Shown here: positions 16,745 through 24,981 of the stretch, in pieces
How the letters are laid out: each line of letters begins with the position of its first letter
Numbering within the stretch: position 1 is the first letter of the stretch
NCBI GenBank assembly: GCA_945861225.1
Contig: CAMATU010000003.1
Location: 1 to 51,624, forward strand
Direction of reading: 5' to 3'
Length of the DNA: 51,624 bases
Source: Klebsiella pneumoniae
GTDB taxonomy: Bacteria > Pseudomonadota > Gammaproteobacteria > Ga0077536
Program-made: the position numbers and the translations under genes
The notes under the pieces: generated by a model
Told to the model about the DNA's origin: nothing
Database searches by the model: none
Seen by the model: only the letters and a program-made list of their open reading frames with translations

Positions 16745-17085
16745 AGCCACATTTCTCGCTCGCGCCGTTTTTTGGCACGCTGCTCGCAATCCCACTGCTA
16801 GGAGAATCGGTCACCAATCGCTTGCTTATCGCGGGAGCCTTGATGCTGGTGGGCGTCTGGCTGCACCTCACCGAGCGCCACGGTCACGCGCATACCCATG
16901 AGTTCATGGCACACACGCGCATGATCACGAACACGATGAACATCATCTGCATCAGCATCTGTCAGACACTCAAGCCGCGATCCGGCATGCGCACTGGCAT
17001 CAGCATCCTGTGCTAACGCATACGCACGCCCACGTCCCGGACGCACATCATCGTCATGACCACTCGCCCTGCTGGCGGCCCTTAG
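16745..17085 (+). pseudogene. EamA/DMT-family transporter C-terminus with frameshifted His-rich tail
   Basis: The frame around 16750-16890 reads HFSLAPFFGTLLAIPLLGES, then LLIAGALMLVGVWLHLTERH, the last two membrane helices of an EamA permease of the type ending in a histidine-rich tail. At about 16910 a frame change occurs; the neighbouring frame then gives HAHDHEHDEHHLHQH, later HWHQHP and HTHAHVPDAHHRHDHSPCW. About eight membrane helices are missing upstream. The intact protein would export a small solute or metal-related compound across the inner membrane. Confidence 0.75.
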
Positions 17086-17234
17086 AGAGTTTGTTGATAC
17101 GATTATTCGCATCAAGGAGTGAGGATCGAATCTGCGACGAGCTATCTCGGGTGCGACTTGAGGATCACGATCCTCGGCTAATCGTGCTTGCCGCACCCAG
17201 GCGTCTTGAAGACTTCCCCAGCGTTTTGGTCGAG

Positions 17235-17540
17235 CTATTGATGCATCGGCTCCATGGTGCCTTTACCGTCATGTTGCATCATTCCCATACCCTTCATGTT
17301 CATGTCCTTCATCATCACCATCCCGTCCTTGTTCTTCTTCATCTTCCCCCACATTATTTTGTGATGATTCATGGATTCAGTCTCGGAAATCATGCCGTCC
17401 TGGTTGGTGTCCATCATTTTCATGGACATCCCCTTCATGTGCATTCCCGGGCAGCCGTCTTTCATACCGTCCATGGCGGTAGCGGTCGCCGCCGCGCCGA
17501 TCAGCGCTGCGGTGTAAAGTGTGGCAATCAACTTGTTCAT
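17235..17540 (-). CDS. Methionine-rich exported EF-hand protein
   Basis: 101 residues with a signal peptide (about 1-22, MNKLIATLYTAALIGAAATA) and a mature part in which about 22 of 79 residues are methionine, arranged as MHMKGMSMKMM and MNMKGMGMM. One canonical EF-hand loop is present, DTNQDGMISETE; a second (KKNKDGMVMMKD) has lost its first ligand. Met clusters bind Cu(I) in periplasmic copper proteins, so a copper buffer or carrier with a Ca-binding fold is a reasonable inference. It is transcribed in the same direction as the copper ATPase about 200 bases upstream. The palindrome CTGATC-CC-GATCAG at 17629-17642 lies between them. Confidence 0.85.
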   Translation of the reverse strand: MNKLIATLYTAALIGAAATATAMDGMKDGCPGMHMKGMSMKMMDTNQDGMISETESMNHHKIMWGKMKKNKDGMVMMKDMNMKGMGMMQHDGKGTMEPMHQ

Positions 17541-17746
17541 CGTTCGGTTCCTTTTTTAAGTCAGAAAATGGCTGGAATTCAGAGAATAGGATAAGTACAT
17601 GCGGTCGTTCCGGATGTTCGAATGTTTACTGATCCCGATCAGTTATCAGCGTTTCCCGAAATGGGAGAAAATTTTGGACGTAACGGCGGATGGTGTCGGT
17701 GCGTTATCGCACGCACAGACGAGCAGTGAAAGTTCTTGCGCTTGGT

Positions 17747-20119
17747 TCACATCTTGACGCGATTAAGCCGCAACGCATTAGTGATCACGGACACGGAGCT
17801 CAGCGCCATGGCGGCGCCGGCAAAAATCGGCGACAGCAGCCAACCGAAAGCGGGATAAAGCACGCCCGCCGCCAACGGGATCCCCAGCGCGTTGTAACCA
17901 AATGCGAACGCGAGATTCTGCCGGATATTGCGCATCGTCGCGCGTGACAGCACGGCGGCTCGCGCAATGCCGCGCAAGTCGCCCTTGACTAAGGTCACAC
18001 TGGCGCTTTCCATCGCGACATCAGTACCGGTGCCCATGGCGATGCCGACGTCGGCTTGCGCCAACGCTGGGGCATCGTTGATGCCGTCGCCCGCCATCGC
18101 GACCTTGCGGCCTTCCGTCTGCAAGCGTTTTATATGCCCCGCCTTGTCCTCCGGCAGCACTTCTGCCAGCACTTCCTGTATCCCGAGTTGTCGCGCAACG
18201 ACTTCAGCGGTGCTGCGCGAATCACCGGTGAGCATCACCATGCGCACGCCGGTCTGTTTGAGCGCCGCGATGGCCTCTGCCGTACTCTCCTTGATGGGAT
18301 CGGCCACCGCTGCGATGCCAGTGGCAGTGCCATTGACTGCGAAAAACACCACGGTTTTGGCTTGTGCACGCCACGCTTCTGCGCGCGCTTCGAAGGGTTG
18401 CGTAGCGACCCCGCGTTGGGCGAGAAAGCCGGGGCTTCCTACGAGCACACGCCTACCACCAACCTCTGCTTCCACGCCCAAGCCGTTGACCGCGTCGAAG
18501 GCGCCAGCTGACTGCAACGTCACGCCGCGCGCCTTGGCACCTTCGACGAGCGCAATCCCGATCGGGTGCTCGGAAAGCTGTTCTACGGCTGCGACCAGCG
18601 CGAGCGCTTCATTTTCCGGCATGCCTTCGGCGACGAAATCCGTCAGCGCGGGATGACCCAAGGTTAGGGTTCCTGTCTTGTCCACCACTACCGTGTCGAT
18701 ATCCCGCATGCGCTCAATCGCCTCGGCATTCCGAAACAGGATGCCGGCGCGCGCGCCCTGCCCCATCGCGACCGTCATCGAGATAGGCGTCGCGAGACCG
18801 ACGGCACAGGGGCAGGCAATGATCAACACGGCAATGGCATTCAGGAACGCGTAGGTAAACCTAGGTTCCGGGCCAAAAATCCCCCACGCGAGTGCAGTGA
18901 GGATGGCGATGGCCACCACACTCTGCACGAAGTACGCCGCAATGATGTCGGCGAGCCGTTGGATCGGTGCGCGCGTGCGCTGTGCCTCGCCCACCATCTT
19001 GACGATCCGTGCCAGCAGCGTATCCGCTCCCACGCGCTCGGCGCGAATGATCAATGACCCATTGCCATTGACGGTGGCGCCGGTCACCTTGCCGCCCGTG
19101 GCCTTCGCCACTGGCACGGGTTCGCCCGTGATCATCGACTCATCGACTCTGCTGCTGCCTTCGAGCACCAACCCATCCACTGGAATCTTCTCGCCCGGCT
19201 TCACCCGCAACCGATTGCCGACAGTGACCGTCTCCAGCGGCACCTGTTCCTCGCTACCGTCGTCACGCAAACGCCACGCGAGGTTCGGCGCGAGCTTCAG
19301 CAATTGTTGAATCGCCTGACTGGTCTGTCCCAGCGCCCGCAGCTGCAGGAAGTCCCCGAGAGTCACCAGGGTCACGATCACCGCCGCTGCCTCGAAATAC
19401 GTGCCTACCGCGCCGTGCGCGCGGAACTCCAACGGAAACCAACCAGGCACGAGCACCGCAGCGAGGCTAAACCCATAGGCAAGTCCCACCCCGAGGCCGA
19501 TTAGCGTGTACATGTTGAGCGCGCGGTGCACGAGCGAGAACCAGAATTTGCGGAGCATCGGCCAGCCAACCCACAGCACTACCGGTGTGCCCAGCAAAAA
19601 TTCGAGCCAGCCGCGCGACCGTGGTTGCAGGCCGAATAACTCATGAAACCCAAGCATCGGCGACATCGCCAGCACCACGAGCGGGATCGATAGCGCGACG
19701 CCGACCCACAACCGTCGCGCGAGATCGCGCAACTCGGAATCGTCGACTTGGCCGGCGCCGGTGCCGGCGATCGCCACGAGCGCCATGCCGCAGATCGGGC
19801 AATCGCCTGATACATTGCGCACGATTTCTGGATGCATCGGACAGGTATAGACAGTTCCCACCGGTAACGCGCCCGCGCCGACAGGTTGGCCAGGGACGCT
19901 AGCCGGCGACACCTGCGCTGTTTGCAGATCGGGATGCCCGTGCCCAGGCGGCTTGGAGTTAACCACCGGCGACGTGCCAGGGTAGGCGGCCGGCTTCGCC
20001 TCGAATTTCTGTTTGCAACCAATCGAGCAAAAAAAATAATTGCGCCCCGCGAATACACTGGTACCTGCCGCGGTTCGTTCGTCGACCTGCATGCCACACA
20101 CCGGATCAGTTGCCATCAT
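17747..20119 (-). CDS. copA: Copper-translocating P-type ATPase (CopA-like) with YHS and heavy-metal-binding N-terminus
   Basis: 790 residues. The N-terminus has a YHS domain ([10 protein letters not shown], then [11 protein letters not shown]) and a CPMHPE...GDCPICGM metal-binding motif instead of the usual CxxC ferredoxin-like domain. The pump core has TGEP, the transmembrane CPC ([11 protein letters not shown]), DKTGTLT with the phosphorylated Asp, SEHPIG and [16 protein letters not shown]. The last helices carry YNALGIP and [15 protein letters not shown], the residues that define Cu(I) pumps. It exports Cu(I) from the cytoplasm. The start may be either of two adjacent ATGs (20119, 20116). 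No CueR-type operator was recognised in the short upstream gap. Confidence 0.95.
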   Translation of the reverse strand: MMATDPVCGMQVDERTAAGTSVFAGRNYFFCSIGCKQKFEAKPAAYPGTSPVVNSKPPGHGHPDLQTAQVSPASVPGQPVGAGALPVGTVYTCPMHPEIVRNVSGDCPICGMALVAIAGTGAGQVDDSELRDLARRLWVGVALSIPLVVLAMSPMLGFHELFGLQPRSRGWLEFLLGTPVVLWVGWPMLRKFWFSLVHRALNMYTLIGLGVGLAYGFSLAAVLVPGWFPLEFRAHGAVGTYFEAAAVIVTLVTLGDFLQLRALGQTSQAIQQLLKLAPNLAWRLRDDGSEEQVPLETVTVGNRLRVKPGEKIPVDGLVLEGSSRVDESMITGEPVPVAKATGGKVTGATVNGNGSLIIRAERVGADTLLARIVKMVGEAQRTRAPIQRLADIIAAYFVQSVVAIAILTALAWGIFGPEPRFTYAFLNAIAVLIIACPCAVGLATPISMTVAMGQGARAGILFRNAEAIERMRDIDTVVVDKTGTLTLGHPALTDFVAEGMPENEALALVAAVEQLSEHPIGIALVEGAKARGVTLQSAGAFDAVNGLGVEAEVGGRRVLVGSPGFLAQRGVATQPFEARAEAWRAQAKTVVFFAVNGTATGIAAVADPIKESTAEAIAALKQTGVRMVMLTGDSRSTAEVVARQLGIQEVLAEVLPEDKAGHIKRLQTEGRKVAMAGDGINDAPALAQADVGIAMGTGTDVAMESASVTLVKGDLRGIARAAVLSRATMRNIRQNLAFAFGYNALGIPLAAGVLYPAFGWLLSPIFAGAAMALSSVSVITNALRLNRVKM

Positions 20120-20230
20120 TCGACCTCGATTTCTTTAGGGTTTCACTTGCGGTGTGTCGGGCACGAAAATAATTCTGCGAATCGTGACGTGATGGTAATC
20201 CAGGTGCGCAAGAAAATTTTGCATCCTTGT

Positions 20231-20791
20231 TCATGACCGCCGGTGTCGCGTTGATTCACGTATGGGGTCTGCTGGTTGCGCCCAGAATATTCTGCTCAAG
20301 ACTGGTAGAAGCGTGCTGTAAGCCACCACTAACATCGGTGGAATGATCAGCCACTGCAGCAGGGGGGAAAGACCAATCCCGTAAATGGTTGGCATGTCCG
20401 GCGTATAGCTCCAGGCGCCCGTGCGATAGACGTTGTACCACTCACTCCAAATGGTAATCGCCAGCGCGCTGATCACCGCAATTATGCCACCGGTCCGCGG
20501 CCGCGACATTGGCCAATCCACGCGCCAGAGCGCGATACCAGCCAGTGCGAACATCGCGAGCGCAATCACTACGTCACCCAGGGAGCAATGAACCACCGCT
20601 CGCGTGATACGCAGACTGTCAGCGTCCCTCCCTATCGTGTACAGCCCGACATGGCTGAATTCCCAAGTCAGATTCAGCACGAAGGCGAGCGCCGACCAGA
20701 GCCCCATGCGCAGCACATTGCTGGGTGTGCTCCCGCAACGTAAGGCGTAGGGGTTGCCGCCGCTCTGCGCGGGAATTCGCGCTGCGCTCAT
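20231..20791 (-). CDS. Inner-membrane protein of unknown function
   Basis: 186 residues from ATG 20791 (a TTG six bases earlier is in frame). It has about four hydrophobic segments: LWSALAFVLNLTWEFSHVGL, DVVIALAMFALAGIALW, GGIIAVISALAITIW, and the C-terminal LLQWLIIPPMLVVAYSTLLP. The conserved-looking polar pieces NLTWEF, HCSLGD and SEWYNVYRTGAWSYTPDMP lie at membrane edges. I have seen such proteins in metal clusters but cannot give a function. It sits about 110 bases upstream of the copper ATPase, same strand. Confidence 0.6.
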   Translation of the reverse strand: MSAARIPAQSGGNPYALRCGSTPSNVLRMGLWSALAFVLNLTWEFSHVGLYTIGRDADSLRITRAVVHCSLGDVVIALAMFALAGIALWRVDWPMSRPRTGGIIAVISALAITIWSEWYNVYRTGAWSYTPDMPTIYGIGLSPLLQWLIIPPMLVVAYSTLLPVLSRIFWAQPADPIRESTRHRRS

Positions 20792-20965
20792 CTGCAATCA
20801 CGCCACGGGATAGCGAGAATCGGGCGAGACTTTTTGCATTGATCACGAGCGTAAGGCGTTGAAGGGCAGCCGTTGCGATCCGGCAAGTAGTTCGCTGACG
20901 TGATCTGATGAATTTCCAAGTTGCCGTTTGAACGAAGGAAGTAAAAGGGACGCATAAATTCGCCT

Positions 20966-21508
20966 TCAAGTGGTGACGACCAATGCGACAGCCTGACAAG
21001 ACTGGTGGTGCTCCAGCACCACGGGGGCGTCCGGTAATTCATTCTGGCGAGTACTGATAGCGGGAAAATTTCCGATCAAGTGCCGCGTGACTGCCTGAAT
21101 GCCGCTGACCACGCCACCTTCGTAGTCCCTGTGCTTAAACGCGGTTTCCATTGTGCGGCATATCTTCTCCCATTCTGCCAAGCCCACTTTTGCATGAATG
21201 CTGCGATCGGCAACAATCTCAACGTCGCGGTCGGCGAGTAACAGATAAATCAGCACGCCGTTATTGTGTTCGGTATCCCATATCCGCAATTGTGAAAATA
21301 TCTCGATAGCGCGTTCGCGTGCAGACTGACCTTTGAAAAGCAGTGTGCTGGGTAATGCACCTTCCACCGCGAAGCGGATCTCTCCGACGTGTGCGGTCTC
21401 GCTTGCCTTGATCGCTTGCTCAATCGCGCTCAACGTGGCGTGGGGGAATGCCCGGTTGACCTGCCAGTGGGTTGTCACAAGATGGCTCAAAATGCGCTTG
21501 ATTTCCAT
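20966..21508 (-). CDS. TPM-domain protein (TLP18.3/Psb32/MOLO-1 family), third gene of a lemA operon
   Basis: 180 residues from ATG 21508, two bases after the stop of the preceding TPM gene. The domain is visible as LSAIEQAIKASETAHVGEIR, VEGALP, then WDTEHNNGVLIYLLLADRDV, VEIVADRSIHAKVG and HRDYEGGVVSGIQAV. It has no signal peptide or transmembrane segment, so it is probably cytoplasmic or peripheral. In many bacteria a LemA lipoprotein is followed by a large and a small TPM protein exactly like this; the function is unknown but envelope-linked. Confidence 0.88.
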   Translation of the reverse strand: MEIKRILSHLVTTHWQVNRAFPHATLSAIEQAIKASETAHVGEIRFAVEGALPSTLLFKGQSARERAIEIFSQLRIWDTEHNNGVLIYLLLADRDVEIVADRSIHAKVGLAEWEKICRTMETAFKHRDYEGGVVSGIQAVTRHLIGNFPAISTRQNELPDAPVVLEHHQSCQAVALVVTT

Positions 21509-21510
21509 GG

Positions 21511-22362
21511 TTACCAGCGACCGGACGCGCCGCCACCACCGAAACCACCACCTCCGCCACCGAAGCCACCGCCACCATAACCTCCGGTGCCAAATCCTCC
21601 ACCATGCCGTCCAAGCCCCATGCCGCCCAGGCCACCGCCAAGCAACGTGAACAGCAGCGCGGCCATACCCGCGACCAACGCGATAGATATCGCGCCGGCC
21701 AATAACCAAGCGACCCCGGCCACCGTACCACCCGTCGCGAGTGCCCCGGGAAATCTGCCCAACGCGGCACGCAGCACCCCACCGACCACAAGTGCAAGAA
21801 TAAACAGCACGGGAACATACTGCTGAAACTCTGCAGCGCCGCCGGCGCGTGCTTGGGTGGGTGCCGGCAACGGCTCACCCTCCACAACGCGGATGATCTG
21901 ATCGATCCCAGCCGTAATGCCGCCGTAGAAATCTCCTTGCTTGAAGCGCGGCGTCATAATCTCGCTGATAATGCGCTTGCTGGTGGCGTCATTCAGCGCG
22001 CCTTCTAAGCCGTATCCCACTTCAATGCGCAGCGCGCGGTCAGTCTTGGCGATGATCAGGAGCGCACCATCATCTATTTTGTTGCGGCCTAACTTCCATT
22101 GCTCTGCCACGCGTAAAGCATATTGCTCGATCGTTTCCGGCGCCGTGGTGGGCACTATGAGGACTGCGAGCTGACTGCCTTTATTGGTCTCAAACGCTTG
22201 TAGGGTCTGCTCCAAAACCGCTTTCTGCTCGGTGCTGAGCGTGCTGGTCTGGTCAGTGATGCGTCCGGCCAAGGGCGGGATCGCGATTTGTGCGCCAGCG
22301 ATGAACGACCAGCAAAAGATTATTGCGAGCAATGACCTCCCGGTCGTTTTCATCGCGATCAC
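21511..22362 (-). CDS. TPM-domain membrane protein with glycine-rich tail
   Basis: 283 residues. The signal peptide (RSLLAIIFCWSFIAGAQ) is followed by the TPM domain (IPPLAGRITDQTSTLS, GSQLAVLIVPTT, LGRNKIDDGALLIIAKTDR, RIEVGYGLEGAL). Two membrane segments follow (VPVLFILALVVGGVL and WLLAGAISIALVAGMAALLF), then a low-complexity Gly/Phe tail (GGYGGGGFGGGGGGFGGGG). GTG 22362 overlaps the lemA stop as GTGA; ATG 22353 is the alternative start. The domain would face the periplasm. It is middle gene of the lemA-TPM-TPM operon. Confidence 0.9.
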   Translation of the reverse strand: MIAMKTTGRSLLAIIFCWSFIAGAQIAIPPLAGRITDQTSTLSTEQKAVLEQTLQAFETNKGSQLAVLIVPTTAPETIEQYALRVAEQWKLGRNKIDDGALLIIAKTDRALRIEVGYGLEGALNDATSKRIISEIMTPRFKQGDFYGGITAGIDQIIRVVEGEPLPAPTQARAGGAAEFQQYVPVLFILALVVGGVLRAALGRFPGALATGGTVAGVAWLLAGAISIALVAGMAALLFTLLGGGLGGMGLGRHGGGFGTGGYGGGGFGGGGGGFGGGGASGRW

Positions 22363-22991
22363 TTGGCGACTCCTTGAGCCTCACTTTCGAGTTTGGAATC
22401 TGCCGGTCCGAAATCTACGGTGGGCGGCTTAGAGACTGCACTTTCGTTTTCTACCGCGAAGTTGGGCTTCGCTTGGTATCCGAATACTTTTGCCGTGAGA
22501 TTGGAGGGAAACGAGCGTACCGTCACGTTGTATTCCTGTACCGACTTGATATAGCGGTTGCGCGCGACCGTAATACGGTTTTCGGTGCCCTCCAGCTGGG
22601 CCTGCAGATCGCGGAAATTGGCGTCTGATTTCAACTGTGGATAGTTCTCCGACACTACCAGCAACCTGGACAGCGCGCCCGATAGCTCACCCTGGGCGGC
22701 CTGAAACGCGGCAAACGCTTCCGGATTATTGAGGACTTCCGGCGTCGCTCGAAGGCCGCCGACTTTGGCGCGGGCATTCGTAACCCCGAGTAACACGGCT
22801 TTTTCCTGTGCCGCAAAACCCTTCACCGTATTCACCAAATTGGGCACCAGATCCGCGCGACGCTGGTACTGGTTCACGACCTCAGACCAGCTCGCTTTAA
22901 TTTGTTCGTCGTTACTTTGTAAGGTGTTGTAGCCACAGCCGGCCACGCTTAGCGTCACCAGCACAGTGAGAACCGACCATAATTTACGCAC
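22359..22991 (-). CDS. lemA: LemA-family lipoprotein
   Basis: 210 residues from GTG 22991, with GGAG eight bases upstream. A lipobox (SVAGC) gives a lipid-anchored protein. The LemA coiled helices follow, with the family's QIKASWSEVVNQYQRRADLV and PNLVNTVKGFAAQEKAVL, ENYPQLKSDANFRDLQAQLE and GTENRITVARNRYI. Function is unknown; the protein has an amphipathic helical bundle on the periplasmic side. It leads the operon with the two TPM genes. The 360 bases upstream (22992-23350) contain a 7-bp palindrome ATGATGT-GTA-ACATCAT at 23181-23197 and no gene I can support. Confidence 0.93.
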   Translation of the reverse strand: MRKLWSVLTVLVTLSVAGCGYNTLQSNDEQIKASWSEVVNQYQRRADLVPNLVNTVKGFAAQEKAVLLGVTNARAKVGGLRATPEVLNNPEAFAAFQAAQGELSGALSRLLVVSENYPQLKSDANFRDLQAQLEGTENRITVARNRYIKSVQEYNVTVRSFPSNLTAKVFGYQAKPNFAVENESAVSKPPTVDFGPADSKLESEAQGVAK

Positions 22992-23350
22992 TGGATTACT
23001 CCGGGAAGCTAAACGTAACGCTGATATAAAAAGGACGGCCGAATTGCAGAGATTGATGAAATTTTCTGTCGTTCAACCAGGGGCATTTCATAGTCGTGAA
23101 TATTTGGTTAGGACCACGAAGGCGCAGGAGTGTGTGAGCAGCATGGCCAACCACTCCGAGAACGGATTCTTCCGCATCTCATGATGTGTAACATCATCAC
23201 GCTTTCCCGAGACGGGTTCTGTTCGTTCGCGAACACAACCGGGAACCGCGCCGCAATTGTCGCGGGAAGACACCAAGACTGACTAACCCGCGTGTCGTGC
23301 CCCTTTGCTCGGGCAAGCTGGCCTGCTAGCGCCCTGCACGCGGCGTTAAT
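22992..23350. other. Intergenic region with a small palindrome
   Basis: No convincing gene. ATGATGT (23181-23187) and ACATCAT (23191-23197) form a perfect 7-bp inverted repeat around GTA, which could be an operator for lemA or a chance palindrome. Short frames here lack ribosome sites and recognisable domains. Confidence 0.4.
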
Positions 23351-23861
23351 TCACGAGCTGCCGGGTAGGTGGGGCCGAGTATGCGCATTGCGCCCTAGGA
23401 AACGCGGTACAAATCGCGGCGTGAGGCCGGCCCAGCGCCGATAATCGTCGCCAAATTCGGCCTCTGCCTGCCGCTCTTCGGCCACGGCCAGGCGTACGTA
23501 CATGAAGGTAAGGACAGGAAACATTGCGAGCGTCAGCAGCGTTGGCCACTGCAATAGAAATCCAAACATGATCAAGATAAACCCCACGTACTGGGGATGT
23601 CGCACCCAGGCGTAGAGGCCAGTACGGGCGAACTGATGCCTGCGCTGTGCTTGCCATAACGTCTGCCAGGCATAGGAAAGAATCAGCAAGCCACCCAGAA
23701 TGAATACGTTGCCCAGGATATGGAATATATCGAAATGAGAATTTCCTTTGCTGCGCAACAGGGTGTGTAACGGGTGGCCACTGCCATGCGACGAGCGACC
23801 CTCGTGACAAGAACCAATGGCTCTTGGTGTCCAGCGGCGAACTGTCGACTGCGTTGTTCAT
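23351..23861 (-). pseudogene. Deletion fusion: N-terminus of a DUF2933-like protein joined out of frame to a truncated ICMT-like methyltransferase
   Basis: ATG 23861 (overlapping the upstream stop as ATGA) starts MNNAVDSSPLDTKSHWFLSR, the kind of leader seen in DUF2933 membrane proteins of copper clusters. After about 25 codons it stops resembling anything. In another frame from about 23790 the text becomes HGSGHPLHTLLRSKGNSHFD, then GLYAWVRHPQYVGFILIMFG, MYVRLAVAEERQAEAEFG and DYRRWAGLTP: the membrane methyltransferase fold (isoprenylcysteine carboxyl methyltransferase/PEMT-like) that often follows DUF2933. The methyltransferase has no start codon except TTG 23758, so a deletion has joined two neighbouring genes. 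Confidence 0.65.
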
Positions 23862-24238
23862 TGCGGCGCCTTTTCAGCCAATTGTCGATGAGATTTCGAC
23901 ATTTCACGGATTTCCGTTGCGGCGGCTTCGTAAATTTTGATGAACTTGGCGCAATGTGCGCGCATGCGAGTGCTGAACGCTCTTAGATGGCCACTATGCT
24001 GATACGCCTTCGACATCCTTCGATGCTGGGCGACCTTCGCCTCGAAGTCGCTCGCCTCAGTTTCGAAATACGCAGCAATTTTTTCATGATCTGCCTTAGT
24101 TGATGCCGCTTCGATCGCGGTCGCGACATCAGAATCCGGCTCCGTCGCTTGCGCAGATCCTGCGTGGAGCGCCGGTAACGCAAAGACCATGAATTGAAGT
24201 GTAGTAATAGCGCAAAGTGCGCGCAGGATTTTAGTCAT
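23858..24238 (-). CDS. Small exported helical protein of the metal island
   Basis: 126 residues with a signal peptide (about 1-25, TTLQFMVFALPALHAGSAQA). The mature part is alpha-helical: STKADHEKIAAYFETEASDF, KVAQHRRMSKAYQ, then RAHCAKFIKIYEAAATEIRE and a terminal HRQLAEKAPQ. His and a single Cys recur in it. A paralogous C-terminus remains at 14668-14800. Its stop overlaps the next start (ATGA). It lies in the run of genes behind the multicopper oxidase and cytochrome c, so a periplasmic metal role is likely but unproven. Confidence 0.7.
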   Translation of the reverse strand: MTKILRALCAITTLQFMVFALPALHAGSAQATEPDSDVATAIEAASTKADHEKIAAYFETEASDFEAKVAQHRRMSKAYQHSGHLRAFSTRMRAHCAKFIKIYEAAATEIREMSKSHRQLAEKAPQ

Positions 24239-24327
24239 GTCGCTATCCCCAATGAGTTGATCGAAATCAATTCCTGCAAGGGTTTTTCGTCAATGATGTC
24301 TGCACTGAGAAAGTAAATTTTCAGTTA

Positions 24328-24954
24328 TCAATGACTGGGCGGCGTTGCCTCAGTGGGGGATTCTTGGGCGGCGTCGTGATCTCGATGCGCATGCTCGTGC
24401 TCGTGCTCGTCGCCGTCCGCCTCATGCGCGGCAGCATCATGAGGCGCGTGGTTGTCACTCGCGTCGGTGAGTTGTTGGTAGCGTGCCGGCGAGAGCTCAG
24501 GTAATTGGCGCACGAAGGCGACCAATCCCCAAATTGCCTGATCGGTGTGGCTGGTGCCCCACGCCGGCATTGCCGTCATCTTGATGCCGTGCTTAATCAC
24601 CCAGAATGCCTCGGCTGCATCGGCGCGCGCGTGTTCGGAAAAATTGGGGGGTTGCGGATAGAGACCCGCGCGAAGCTCCGTATTCGACTTCCCGGGTGCG
24701 AGGTGGCAACCGCTGCACATCGCGGCGTAATGTTCCGCGCCCTCCGCGAGCAAGGCGGGATCATCCAACGGGGGCACTGTGATGCCTTTGGCATGTGCGG
24801 TGATTGCGCGTTCCCGAAACATTTCCATCAAGGTGAATACCGGTCGCGAATGCGGCGCATCGGCACCGATGTCGTAGACACCGGAATACAAAAAAAGGCC
24901 CGCGCCTAGCAGGCTGGCGAGCAACACCAAGGCACTAGTTTTCAAGAGATTCAT
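24328..24954 (-). CDS. Membrane-anchored cytochrome c with His-rich tail
   Basis: 208 residues from ATG 24954, supported by GGAG seven bases upstream (an in-frame ATG lies 12 bases earlier). An N-terminal hydrophobic segment (LLKTSALVLLASLLGAGLFL) anchors it. The haem motif CSGCH is in MCSGCHLAPGKS, and the distal Met ligand is likely in MTAMPAWG. The domain is the class I cytochrome c type. The C-terminal 40 residues are His/Asp/Glu-rich (HEHEHAHRDHD), a probable metal-binding tail. It follows the multicopper oxidase on the same strand, suggesting electron transfer from periplasmic Cu(I) oxidation. Confidence 0.88.
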   Translation of the reverse strand: MNLLKTSALVLLASLLGAGLFLYSGVYDIGADAPHSRPVFTLMEMFRERAITAHAKGITVPPLDDPALLAEGAEHYAAMCSGCHLAPGKSNTELRAGLYPQPPNFSEHARADAAEAFWVIKHGIKMTAMPAWGTSHTDQAIWGLVAFVRQLPELSPARYQQLTDASDNHAPHDAAAHEADGDEHEHEHAHRDHDAAQESPTEATPPSH

Positions 24955-24981
24955 AAAGGTCTCCAATTTTTGCTGAATGAA

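Noticed and set aside
17010..17594. His-rich 194-residue frame on the plus strand
   Set aside because: Its first part is the frameshifted EamA tail; the rest is the antisense of the Met-rich EF-hand gene (Met codons read as His on the other strand), so it is not one gene.
23088..23276. 62-residue minus-strand frame upstream of lemA
   Set aside because: No domain or ribosome site; it spans the small palindrome and seems non-coding.
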